A DNA stretch of 64,000 nucleotides, taken from positions 1,364,001-1,428,000 of the forward strand of contig NZ_JADPKK010000022.1 of assembly GCF_023073915.1 (NCBI RefSeq), in the 5' to 3' direction. Shown here piece by piece: positions 1-7,576 of the stretch. The notes under the pieces are model-generated. The model was not told where the DNA came from. It saw only the letters and a list, made by a program, of their open reading frames with translations, and ran no database searches. Within the stretch, counting starts at the first letter, position 1; each line of letters starts with the position of its first letter. The position numbers and the translations under genes were made by a program. This DNA is from Bradyrhizobium sp. 149 (GTDB taxonomy: Bacteria; Pseudomonadota; Alphaproteobacteria; Rhizobiales; Xanthobacteraceae).

Positions 1-316
1 GTTCCTCGTGAGCTACAAGAACCTGCTGGCGCAGATGAACGAGGGTGAGGCCACCGAAGCCACCATCGGCGCGATCTACAAGGCCTACTATGCCGAGATG
101 GGCGGCGCGGGAACCCCGCCCGACGTCCGACCTCGCGCGGCCGAGCCGGCGGCGGACAATGTTACCGCTTTCCGCCGCCCCGAACCGAAGCCGAAGAAGG
201 CCAATTTCTTCGGGGCAGCGGCCGCAAGCGCAACCCAGAAACGGCCGCTCCCGGTGGCATTGATCTTCGCCTGCCTGGTCGTGGTCTATGTCGGGATCAG
301 GCTCTACTGGCGCTGA
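1..316 (+). CDS. Hypothetical membrane-anchored protein, possibly 5'-truncated
   Basis: The reading frame is open to the left edge of the window, so the true start may lie outside; a GTG at position 8 is the first start-like codon. The visible ~102 residues are hydrophilic, with a Pro/Ala/Lys-rich middle and one hydrophobic segment at the C-terminus (about residues 79-99), giving an N-in or tail-anchored topology. I do not recognise a family. It converges with tonB and the two stop ends overlap by about 13 bases. Confidence 0.5.
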   Translation, partial: FLVSYKNLLAQMNEGEATEATIGAIYKAYYAEMGGAGTPPDVRPRAAEPAADNVTAFRRPEPKPKKANFFGAAAASATQKRPLPVALIFACLVVVYVGIRLYWR

Positions 317-1119
317 GCCGTCTTCTTCTTTTTCTTTGCGTCCGGCGGCGTGAAGATGATGTCGACGGTGCGCTCGAACCGGTCGTCAGTCAGGCTGGCA
401 GGCGGCTGCGGGATGGGATCGGACTTGCGGACAATCGAGATCGCGGCCGCATCGTAGGCTGCATCCCCGGAGGACTCGACGACGTCGACTGAAAGCACGT
501 TGCCCCGTCGGTTGATCGCGAAGCTGACCTTGACCTTCTGATTGTTGGGCTCCTTGCCCTCAGGGTTGACCTTGTGGGCCGTGAGGTGCGCGCTGATCTT
601 GCGGTTCCAGTCGGCCGTCAGCTTCAGCATGTCCTTGCCGATGCCAAGCACAGGCGCCAGCGCCTTCTCGGCCTCGCGCGCGTCCTCATCGAGTGTCTGC
701 CGCGCCGTCGCAACCGACTTCGGCGAGGCCTCCGCGGCGGGCGTTTCGACCGCCGCGATCTTCGGATCCTCGTCCTGCGGCTTCTTCGAGATGTTTTCGG
801 TGACGACCCGATCGGGATCGTCGACCTGTTGCGACTGATCCTTTGGAAGCTCGGTTTCCTTGGTCTCGGCCTTTTGCTCGGGAAGCGCCTGCTGCTCCTG
901 CATTGCTTCGCTGTCCGGTCCTGGCGGAAGATCGGTGTCAGGTGCCTTCGGCGAGGCCATCTCGACGGCGAACTCCGCGCCAGCCGCGCCGAGGCCATCG
1001 TCGCCGTCATCGGCGCGCAGGTGGGCCAGCGCGAGCGCGCCACCACCCAGATGGAGCGCGAGCGCCGCCACCGCTGCCAAAATCCAAAGCGTCCGGGGTG
1101 GTCTGGACTCGTCCGACAT
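304..1119 (-). CDS. tonB: TonB energy-transducing protein
   Basis: This 271-residue protein couples the inner-membrane ExbB-ExbD proton motor to outer-membrane receptors. An N-terminal transmembrane anchor lies at about residues 11-31, followed by an acidic, Pro/Lys/Glu-rich periplasmic linker (about 45-160). A TonB C-terminal domain follows at about 185-262, containing the typical stretch INRRGNVLSVDVVESSGD and a basic tail. It is the last gene of the five-gene iron-uptake operon, 9 bases after exbD, so this TonB probably serves the receptor encoded first in the operon. Family assignment is firm; exclusive pairing with that receptor is inference. Confidence 0.9.
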   Translation of the reverse strand: MSDESRPPRTLWILAAVAALALHLGGGALALAHLRADDGDDGLGAAGAEFAVEMASPKAPDTDLPPGPDSEAMQEQQALPEQKAETKETELPKDQSQQVDDPDRVVTENISKKPQDEDPKIAAVETPAAEASPKSVATARQTLDEDAREAEKALAPVLGIGKDMLKLTADWNRKISAHLTAHKVNPEGKEPNNQKVKVSFAINRRGNVLSVDVVESSGDAAYDAAAISIVRKSDPIPQPPASLTDDRFERTVDIIFTPPDAKKKKKTAQRQ

Positions 1120-1128
1120 AGCGGGCCT

Positions 1129-1584
1129 CTAAGGCTGAGCGGCGCCTGCCGCGGGCACCCCCGGAGCGCCTTCCAGCGCAACCAGTTTCACCCGCGAATA
1201 GCCGCCTGAGCGCAAGAGCTCCATGATACCCATCAACTCGCCATACGGCACCGAGCGATCGGCGCGCAGGAAGACATACTTGTCCTTGCTCATGTCGGAC
1301 AGACCGTCGAGGGTGCCGATCAACTCGGCGCGGTGGACCGGATTTTCTCCGATGGCGAGCGTCAAATCGGGCTTGATGCTGAGATAGGTCGGCTTGTCCG
1401 GCTTCTTCTGCGGCGTCGCGCTCGACGTGGGCAAATCGATCGGCAGGTCGACGGTCGAGAGCGGCGCTGCGACCATGAAGATGATCAGCAGCACCAGGAT
1501 GACGTCGATGAACGGCGTGACGTTGATCTCGTGCGTTTCGCCGAAATCATCGTCGTCATCATTGTCTGCGAGCGAAACGCCCAT
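1129..1584 (-). CDS. exbD: ExbD biopolymer transport protein
   Basis: A 151-residue inner-membrane protein of the TonB energising complex. The short cytoplasmic N-terminus is acidic and is followed by a single transmembrane helix at about residues 23-43 containing NVTPFIDVILVLLIIF. The Asp in this helix is the proton-path residue known in ExbD/TolR/MotB. The rest is the periplasmic domain (for example FLRADRSVPYGELMGIMELL). It starts 4 bases after the exbB stop and precedes tonB, giving the standard exbB-exbD-tonB order. TolR is the alternative, but the tonB neighbour and receptor operon favour ExbD. Confidence 0.93.
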   Translation of the reverse strand: MGVSLADNDDDDDFGETHEINVTPFIDVILVLLIIFMVAAPLSTVDLPIDLPTSSATPQKKPDKPTYLSIKPDLTLAIGENPVHRAELIGTLDGLSDMSKDKYVFLRADRSVPYGELMGIMELLRSGGYSRVKLVALEGAPGVPAAGAAQP

Positions 1585-1587
1585 GGT

Positions 1588-2484
1588 TCACTCCGCCGCG
1601 CGCGAATGCACGCTGCCGTGGCTGCGGTCGAGATCGCGCGAGAGCAGCCGCCCCGCCGCGCCCGAGGCACGGCTGACGAGCTCGAGATAGCTCTTCGTCA
1701 CGCGCGAGAAGTGGTTGTAGATGATGACGGCGGGGATCGCGGCGACCAGACCGATCGCGGTGGCGAGCAGCGCCTCGGCGATGCCGGGAGCCACGACAGC
1801 GAGATTCGTGGTCTGCGACTTCGAGATGCCGATGAAGCTATTCATGATGCCCCACACCGTGCCGAACAGGCCCACGAAGGGCGACGTGGAGCCGATGGTC
1901 GCGAGCACACCCATGCCGACGCGGACGCGCCGCGCCTCCGCGCGCACGATCTCGGAGAAGCTCGAAGCGGCGCGCTCCTTGATGCCGGCATCGCTGGACA
2001 GGCCGGCCGACATCCGCGCCTCGCGCAGCGCGGCCGCCAGGAACGACGGCAGGATGCCCTCCTTGGAGCCAAGCGCCATCTGCGCTTCCGCCAGCGAGCG
2101 CGCCTCCGCGATCTTCTTGAGCGCCGAGCGAAGCTTGGTCGAGGCAACCGACAGCTCGATCGACTTGGCGATCAGGACCGTCCAGGTCACCAGCGATGCG
2201 AAGGCGAGCCCGATCATCACCGCTTTCACGATGATGTCCGCCGACTGGAACATCATCCAGGGCGACAGCTCCTTCATGGCCGGTGCGACACCGGCCGCCG
2301 CATCGGGCCGTTGGGCCGCGGGCATGGTCGCCGAGGGAGCCGCAGGAGCCGCCGCGGGCTGAGCCGTCGATTGGACAGGTGCCGCCGGCGGGGCTTGTGT
2401 CTGGGCAGAAACAGGGGATGCGAGCCAGGCGGCCGCCAGCATCAAAGCTGCGGCAAGGCTTGCTTGGAAGGACATGATCTTCAT
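1588..2484 (-). CDS. exbB: ExbB proton-channel subunit of the TonB complex
   Basis: A 298-residue MotA/TolQ/ExbB family protein. It has a cleavable-looking signal at residues 1-27 (ends SPVSAQ), a Pro/Ala/Gln-rich linker at about 28-68, and then the core with three transmembrane segments at about 82-105, 195-220 and 232-258. Conserved family sequence includes FVGLFGTVWGIMNSF and GIAEALLATAIGLVAAIPA. The long exported N-terminal extension is a known variant among alphaproteobacterial ExbB proteins. The start codon overlaps the end of the upstream hydroxylase gene (ATGA), indicating translational coupling. Confidence 0.92.
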   Translation of the reverse strand: MKIMSFQASLAAALMLAAAWLASPVSAQTQAPPAAPVQSTAQPAAAPAAPSATMPAAQRPDAAAGVAPAMKELSPWMMFQSADIIVKAVMIGLAFASLVTWTVLIAKSIELSVASTKLRSALKKIAEARSLAEAQMALGSKEGILPSFLAAALREARMSAGLSSDAGIKERAASSFSEIVRAEARRVRVGMGVLATIGSTSPFVGLFGTVWGIMNSFIGISKSQTTNLAVVAPGIAEALLATAIGLVAAIPAVIIYNHFSRVTKSYLELVSRASGAAGRLLSRDLDRSHGSVHSRAAE

Positions 2485-3170
2485 ACTTCGGCCCAGTAGC
2501 GAATGAGGTTGTGATAGATACCCGTCAATTTGACCGTTTCGGGATCGTCACGCCCGAGCCGTTCCACCAGCGCCTGAATCGCGGTGTCGAGGTCAAAGAT
2601 CATGCTCCGGGCTTGATCGTCCCGTATCATGCTCTGAAGCCAGAAGAAAGATGCAACCCGCGTTCCCCTGGTCACCGGCGTCACGAGGTGGAGGCTCGTG
2701 GAGGGATAGAGCACGCAGTCCCCGGCTTGCAACTTGACTTCGTGCGAACCGTAGCTGTCCTCGATCACAAGTTCGCCACCGTCGTACTCCTCCGGCTCGG
2801 CCAGGAACAGCGTGACCGATAAGTCTGTGCGGATGCGAAGGCCGGTCAGACGGTCACCTCGGATTGCGTTGTCGACATGCAGGCCGAAATGGTGGCCACT
2901 GCCGGCTGCGTAACGGTTGAAAAGCGGCGGGAAGATCTGGAGCGGGATCGCCGCCGCGATAAAGCGCGGGTTCGACGTCAGCGCCGAGATGATGCGGTTG
3001 CCGAGCTTGCGCGCGACCTCGCTGTCCGGCGGCAATTGCTCGTTGCGCTTGACCATCGCCGACTGCGAGCCGGCGGTGGATCGCCCGTCTTCCCATTCGC
3101 TGGCGTCCATGATGCGGCGGAACTCCGCCACATCATCCTTGCTGAGAACGCCAGGCAGGCACGTCAACAT
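2481..3170 (-). CDS. piuC: PiuC/YbiX-type Fe(II)/2-oxoglutarate-dependent hydroxylase
   Basis: This 229-residue protein matches the PKHD-type hydroxylase family (PiuC, YbiX), usually found next to catecholate siderophore receptors and induced by iron starvation; its substrate is unsettled. The double-stranded beta-helix iron ligands are visible as H98-x-D100 (in HFGLHVDN) and H161 (in STSLHLVTP), with R171 placed for 2-oxoglutarate binding. It begins 2 bases after the receptor stop codon and overlaps exbB by 4 bases, so it is an integral part of the operon. Length is normal for the family (about 225-230). Confidence 0.9.
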   Translation of the reverse strand: MLTCLPGVLSKDDVAEFRRIMDASEWEDGRSTAGSQSAMVKRNEQLPPDSEVARKLGNRIISALTSNPRFIAAAIPLQIFPPLFNRYAAGSGHHFGLHVDNAIRGDRLTGLRIRTDLSVTLFLAEPEEYDGGELVIEDSYGSHEVKLQAGDCVLYPSTSLHLVTPVTRGTRVASFFWLQSMIRDDQARSMIFDLDTAIQALVERLGRDDPETVKLTGIYHNLIRYWAEV

Positions 3171-3172
3171 GA

Positions 3173-5566
3173 TCAGAACTTCGCCGTCGTGATGAGGTAG
3201 AATGCCCGCCCCGGCGCGACCGCCACGAAAGGCACGGCACTGCGATAGAACGAGTCGTAATAGAGCTTGTTCGTCAGGTTCTGGGCGTAGAACTTCATGG
3301 TCCAGTTCTGGTCGATCTTCTTCTCAACGAACGCGTCGAAGCGCCAATAGCTCGGCAACTCGTTGGTGTTGGCCGCGAATGTGCCGCCATAGACCTTCGA
3401 GCGGTACACCGCCTGTCCGCCGAGTTCCCAGCCGTCGTCGAACTTGTACTTGGTCAACATGCTGAACGACTGGTGGGCAATGTTGGCGAGCTGCAGACCG
3501 AGATTCGAGGCAACGCCGCTCTGCGTGACCTTCGACTGCATCAGCACCAGACCGCCAAAAATGCTCCAGCGGTCGGTGAGCTTGCCCTCGGCCTCGATGT
3601 CGATGCCTTGGATCCTGTAGGCAGCGCCCGAGGTCAGCACGCTGTTGACGGTCTCGCGCGCGTTGTCCTTGGTCGTCTGGAACAGCGCACCGGTCACCAA
3701 CAGGTGCCGGTCGGCGAGCTCCCATTTGGTGCCGAGCTCGATCGCCTTATTACGCTCGGGTCCGAGCAAAACGGCCGTGTTGGGCGGAACACCACCGTAA
3801 TCGGTCGCGGTCGCATCAAGCTCCGACCCGAACGGATTGGCCGAGGTCGCATAGGCTGCGTAAAGGCTGCCGATCGACATCGGCTTGTAGACCAGGCCGA
3901 CGTTGTAATTAACAAGATCGGCGTTCTGCTTCAGATAGGCCGCGTTGGTCGACGAGCTCTGGCTGTAGCCGTCGTAGCGCACGCCGCCGTTCACAATGAT
4001 GGTGTCCTGCCAGTTCGCAGTGTCCATGACGTAGACGCTGCTGGTGTTGACACCGTAGCGCGTCGGATTTCCAACCAGCGACGGCGTGTTGCTAAAGGGA
4101 ATGTAGGTGTACTGCGGCGAATAGAGATTGACCCCCGTGACCGCTCCGTTGCTGGTCGAGCCGCCGCCGAACAGTTCCGACGAGAGGCCGGTGTAACGGT
4201 CGATCGAGATGTTCTCATTGGCATATTCCACGCCGAACACTGCGGTGTGCTTGACCCCGCCGGTGATGAGCTTGAACGTGGCCTCGTTCTGGTTGGCCCA
4301 CACGTCGACGTTCTGGTAGCGGCTCTGCGCGCTCGCCGTCGTGGTCCAGAGCAGCGGATTGGGGCTGGTCGTGTTCGGGTTCTGCGGCAGAGTGCCGATG
4401 TAGTTCAGCAGCGAGTGCTCACCGCGCACTTTGCTGCTCAGCGTAATAGCATCGTTGACCTTGTACTCGATCGTGCCGGTGCCGAAATCCTGCCGCGCAG
4501 TCTGGAAGTCGCGATTGAGGAAGCCGTACCAGTTTCCGCGCGGAATGCCCGCTGACGTTACGGGGACATTGCCCTGCCTGTAAAAGGGCACGCCGAAATC
4601 CGGGTAGCCGCTGAGATCGGTGTGGACATAGTTCGTCGTGATCTTGATGTCGTTGGTCGGGGTGTATTTGGTCGAGATGAACGAACCCCAGCGATCGTCG
4701 GTGACGTAATTGCGGCCGGCGACGTTGGCGTCCTGGAACAGGCCGCCTACGCGCACCGAGAAGGTCGGATCGATGACCTGATTCACGTCGAGCGTGACGC
4801 GCTTGGTCCTGTCGGTGCCGAACTCGGTATCCATGCGCTTAAAGTTGACGTCGCCTGCCTGCTTGGTGACGATGTTGATGGCGCCGCCGGCGGTGCCGCG
4901 GCCGGCGTAGGACGAGGCCGGGCCGCGCAGGATCTCGATCTGCTCGGTGAAGAAGTTCTCGCGGATCGAGACCGCAGGATCGCGGATACCGTCGATGAAG
5001 ACGTCGTTGCGCGCATCGAAGCCGCGGATGAAGAAGCGGTCGCCGAACGCGTTGCCGCCCTCTCCCGATCCCAGCGTCACGCCGGCGGTCGAGCGCCCGA
5101 TCTCTTTCAGTGTCGTGGCGTTCTTGTCCTCGAGAACTTCCTTGCTGAGCACGGTGATCGTCTTGGGCGTGTTCAGCATCGGCTCGGGAAATTTGCCGGA
5201 TGCCTGGACGTGGTCGACCTTGTAGGGCGCAGCGGGATCAGAATACGGATTGCGGTCGACCTCGCCGGCGGGGACGGTAGGAGCGGTCTGCTGCGCCGCC
5301 TGCTGCCGCTGCGCAGCACGACGAAGCGCATTGCGCGCGCGGACCTGATCCGGCGTCGGCTTCGAGGCCACCGGACGCGGACGCTGGACCGGCGCATCGA
5401 CCGTTACCGGGGGCAGGTTAGACTGCTGCGCCTCCGCGCCGCTCGACACCGATGCTGCCGCGATCAGGCCCGCAACAGCGGAGACCTTCTTGCCGGAAAC
5501 GCTCGTGAATTTTTCATCGAATGCTGCGACCGAACGCAACGATTTCGGTGCGACCACCTGCCCCAT
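3173..5566 (-). CDS. TonB-dependent siderophore receptor (Fiu/PiuA-like)
   Basis: A 797-residue outer-membrane receptor. A long signal region spans about 1-46 (ends SSGAEAQ). A Pro/Arg/Gln-rich stretch follows, then the plug domain at about 110-230 (FFIRGFDARNDVFIDGIRD and EQIEILRGPASSYAGRGTAG), and a 22-strand-type barrel ending in the outer-membrane C-terminal aromatic (ends LITTAKF). The PiuC-type neighbour and plug sequence suggest a catecholate-type iron siderophore as ligand; that is inference. It is the first gene of the operon, and the upstream region carries three Irr-box-like sites, so iron-dependent control is likely. Confidence 0.92.
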   Translation of the reverse strand: MGQVVAPKSLRSVAAFDEKFTSVSGKKVSAVAGLIAAASVSSGAEAQQSNLPPVTVDAPVQRPRPVASKPTPDQVRARNALRRAAQRQQAAQQTAPTVPAGEVDRNPYSDPAAPYKVDHVQASGKFPEPMLNTPKTITVLSKEVLEDKNATTLKEIGRSTAGVTLGSGEGGNAFGDRFFIRGFDARNDVFIDGIRDPAVSIRENFFTEQIEILRGPASSYAGRGTAGGAINIVTKQAGDVNFKRMDTEFGTDRTKRVTLDVNQVIDPTFSVRVGGLFQDANVAGRNYVTDDRWGSFISTKYTPTNDIKITTNYVHTDLSGYPDFGVPFYRQGNVPVTSAGIPRGNWYGFLNRDFQTARQDFGTGTIEYKVNDAITLSSKVRGEHSLLNYIGTLPQNPNTTSPNPLLWTTTASAQSRYQNVDVWANQNEATFKLITGGVKHTAVFGVEYANENISIDRYTGLSSELFGGGSTSNGAVTGVNLYSPQYTYIPFSNTPSLVGNPTRYGVNTSSVYVMDTANWQDTIIVNGGVRYDGYSQSSSTNAAYLKQNADLVNYNVGLVYKPMSIGSLYAAYATSANPFGSELDATATDYGGVPPNTAVLLGPERNKAIELGTKWELADRHLLVTGALFQTTKDNARETVNSVLTSGAAYRIQGIDIEAEGKLTDRWSIFGGLVLMQSKVTQSGVASNLGLQLANIAHQSFSMLTKYKFDDGWELGGQAVYRSKVYGGTFAANTNELPSYWRFDAFVEKKIDQNWTMKFYAQNLTNKLYYDSFYRSAVPFVAVAPGRAFYLITTAKF

Positions 5567-5687
5567 TTACCAAACGCCCCATATTCCTGTTCGCTCAATC
5601 ACGTCGACGAACGATTGGAGTGTTGGTATCGGCCGCAAAATAGCGGGTCAATGCGAGCAAGCCGCGAGAACCCTTGAATAAGTCCAG

Positions 5688-5749
5688 ATCAAAACGATTC
5701 TAAACTGCAGTTTGAAATCGTTCTAAATCAAGATTGGATTCGTTCTAAC
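5688..5749 (-). promoter_or_regulatory. Three tandem Irr-box (ICE)-like sites upstream of the receptor operon
   Basis: Three 17-bp elements end in TTCTAA(A/C) at 5688-5704, 5711-5727 and 5733-5749. Compared with the rhizobial Irr-box TTTAGAA-N3-TTCTAAA they match 11, 12 and 10 of the 14 defined bases, and their centres are 22-23 bp apart. The first two are part of a larger imperfect palindrome, 5695-5720, centred on AAACTGCAGTTT. The block lies about 120-180 bases upstream of the receptor start. The Irr assignment is by consensus recall, not by a computed motif score. Confidence 0.6.
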
Positions 5750-5789
5750 CAAACCGAAACGCGAAAATCAGCGATCGCGCTGACCACAT

Positions 5790-6029
5790 TCAATCGCTGC
5801 TCGGCGGCTTCATCAGCGAGAACAATTCGTCGACGGTCTTCTGCGCCACCGCGCGCACGCGATCGCTGTGGTCCATGCCGGCGATGTTGACGCCGTTGAC
5901 GACCGCTTTGATCTCGTCGCGGAAGTCGGTGAGGAAGCGCAGGGGATCACGCTGCTCGTTGGCGACGCGAGCGATCAGTCCCGTGATCAGAATCTGACAC
6001 GCGATCAGCTTGCCGTTCAGTTCGTCCAT
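5790..6029 (-). CDS. Small hypothetical protein (79 aa), possibly iron-regulated
   Basis: The chosen ATG (6029) is preceded by GGGAG at 7-base spacing; a longer frame upstream has no coding character. The 79-residue product is helical, with a weakly hydrophobic first part (LIACQILITGLIARVA) and a charged second part ending ELFSLMKPP. I do not recognise a family. It follows the iron-uptake operon head in the same direction but is separated from it by the operon's promoter region, and it has its own Irr-like site about 75-90 bases upstream. Confidence 0.6.
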   Translation of the reverse strand: MDELNGKLIACQILITGLIARVANEQRDPLRFLTDFRDEIKAVVNGVNIAGMDHSDRVRAVAQKTVDELFSLMKPPSSD

Positions 6030-6403
6030 CCTGCGCTCCCTTTGTGGCGGCCGATATGAACGATGCTGAATTTCCTGACAACCGAAACGGCCTTCGAGCG
6101 ATTTAGAACCGTTCTTGTGAAGCCCGGCCCTGCGGCTCCGCGCGGCGCCATCTGGCCCCGCACACACCGCTTTCGAGCAATGCACAAAGTTTGCACGCGG
6201 ATCGTTCGTCATGGGAAAATGCAGCACTGCACACCGCGACGCCAGAAGGCTGCCTAAGCAGTGCAAAGCTTTCCAATTGTTTAGGATTCTCAGCCGATAG
6301 TGCTGTTTACACTGGAACTTGGCGTGTATTATACAAGCGCCCTGGAACCCTATGGTTGCCCCATAATTCGTAGCTTAGGGTACAAGCGCCGACACGAGAC
6401 GAT
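6030..6403. other. Intergenic region between the 79-aa gene and the RND adaptor gene
   Basis: About 370 bases with no convincing gene in any frame. It holds the Irr-like site at 6102-6118 and must hold the promoters of the two divergent flanking genes. I see no other clear repeat, hairpin or RNA gene in it. Confidence 0.5.
6102..6118 (-). promoter_or_regulatory. Irr-box-like site upstream of the 79-aa gene
   Basis: TTTAGAACCGTTCTTGT carries a perfect left half TTTAGAA and TTCT of the right half of the Irr-box consensus (11 of 14 defined bases). It lies 73 bases upstream of the chosen start of the small gene at 5790-6029, between it and the divergent RND operon. Confidence 0.45.
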
Positions 6404-7576
6404 ATGAAAAAGTCCCGGCCGATCCTCTGGATTCTGATCATCGCGGCCGTGGCCTCCGCGGGTTACTTTGGTTGGCAGAAATTCGGCTCGCCCGACGCCG
6501 GAAAAACCCAGACTGCGCAGAAGGGTCCGCAGCGCCCACCCGCCGTGCCGGTGAGCGTTTCGCCGGTCCAGAAGGTCGACTTTCCGGTTTACCTGACCGG
6601 TCTCGGCACGGTTCAGGGCTTCAACACCGTACAAGTCCGGACTCGGGTAGATGGCCAGATCGACAAGATCGCCTTCACCGAGGGCCAGATCGTCAAGCAG
6701 GACGAGCTTCTGGTCTCGATCGATCCTCGTCCCTATCAAGCTACGCTCGACCAAGCCAAGGCCAAGAAGGCCCAGGACGAGGCAAATCTGGCCAACGCCA
6801 ATCTCGAGCTCCAGCGCGCCATGAAGCTCGGCGAATTCGCCACCGCACAGCGGGTCGACACCCAGCGCTCGACGGTCGCTCAGCTCAACGCCCAGATCGC
6901 CGCCGATGAAGCCGCGATCTCCAACGCGCAGACCCAGCTCGACTACACCCAGGTCAAGGCGCCGATCACCGGAGTCGCCGGCCTGCGTCAGGTCGACATC
7001 GGCAACATCGTCAACGCCTCGACGCAGACCGGCATCGTCACGATCTCGCAGGTCGAGCCGATCTCGGTGATCTTCACCGCGCCGGAAGATCAGCTGCCTT
7101 ATATCAGCGAGGGCCAGAAGGCCGGCGCGCTCAGGGTGATCGCCTTCACCACCGACGGCAAGAAGACGCTGGCCGAGGGCAAGCTCGCGGTCATCAACAA
7201 CCAGGTCGACACGAGCAGCGGCACGATCCGGCTCAAGGCGGTGTTCGACAACAAGGACCACGCGCTGTGGCCCGGGCAGTCGGTGTCGACGCGCCTTCTG
7301 GTGCGCACCCTGAAGGATGCGACCGTTGTCCCGGATGACGCGGTCCAGCACTCCACCAACGGCCTCTACGCCTATACCGTCAATCAGGACAACAAGGCCG
7401 AGGTGCACAAGATCAAGGTCAGCTACGGCATCGACGGACGTTCGGTCGTCGACGAAGGGCTAACGCCCGGACAACAGGTGATCACGGGCGGCCAATTCAA
7501 GGTCCAGCCCGGAAGCCTCGTCTCTACGGCTGTGGCGAGCTCGGATCCGGCCCAGAACAAGGTTCGACAGGAATGA
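6404..7576 (+). CDS. RND efflux periplasmic adaptor (MdtA-like)
   Basis: A 390-residue membrane-fusion protein that links an inner-membrane RND pump to an outer-membrane channel. It has an N-terminal anchor (about 6-24, ILWILIIAAVASAGYFGW), a lipoyl/barrel-sandwich half at about 65-100 (VRTRVDGQIDKIAFTEGQIV), an alpha-hairpin at about 115-185 rich in Ala/Gln, then the second lipoyl half (LDYTQVKAPITGVAGLRQVD) and beta-barrel domain. Its last codons overlap the pump gene start (ATGA). The family match is strong; substrates are unknown. Confidence 0.88.
   Translation: MKKSRPILWILIIAAVASAGYFGWQKFGSPDAGKTQTAQKGPQRPPAVPVSVSPVQKVDFPVYLTGLGTVQGFNTVQVRTRVDGQIDKIAFTEGQIVKQDELLVSIDPRPYQATLDQAKAKKAQDEANLANANLELQRAMKLGEFATAQRVDTQRSTVAQLNAQIAADEAAISNAQTQLDYTQVKAPITGVAGLRQVDIGNIVNASTQTGIVTISQVEPISVIFTAPEDQLPYISEGQKAGALRVIAFTTDGKKTLAEGKLAVINNQVDTSSGTIRLKAVFDNKDHALWPGQSVSTRLLVRTLKDATVVPDDAVQHSTNGLYAYTVNQDNKAEVHKIKVSYGIDGRSVVDEGLTPGQQVITGGQFKVQPGSLVSTAVASSDPAQNKVRQE

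Noticed and set aside
4622..5677. 351-codon open frame opposite the siderophore receptor
   Set aside because: Antisense shadow; the receptor frame carries clear plug and barrel motifs.
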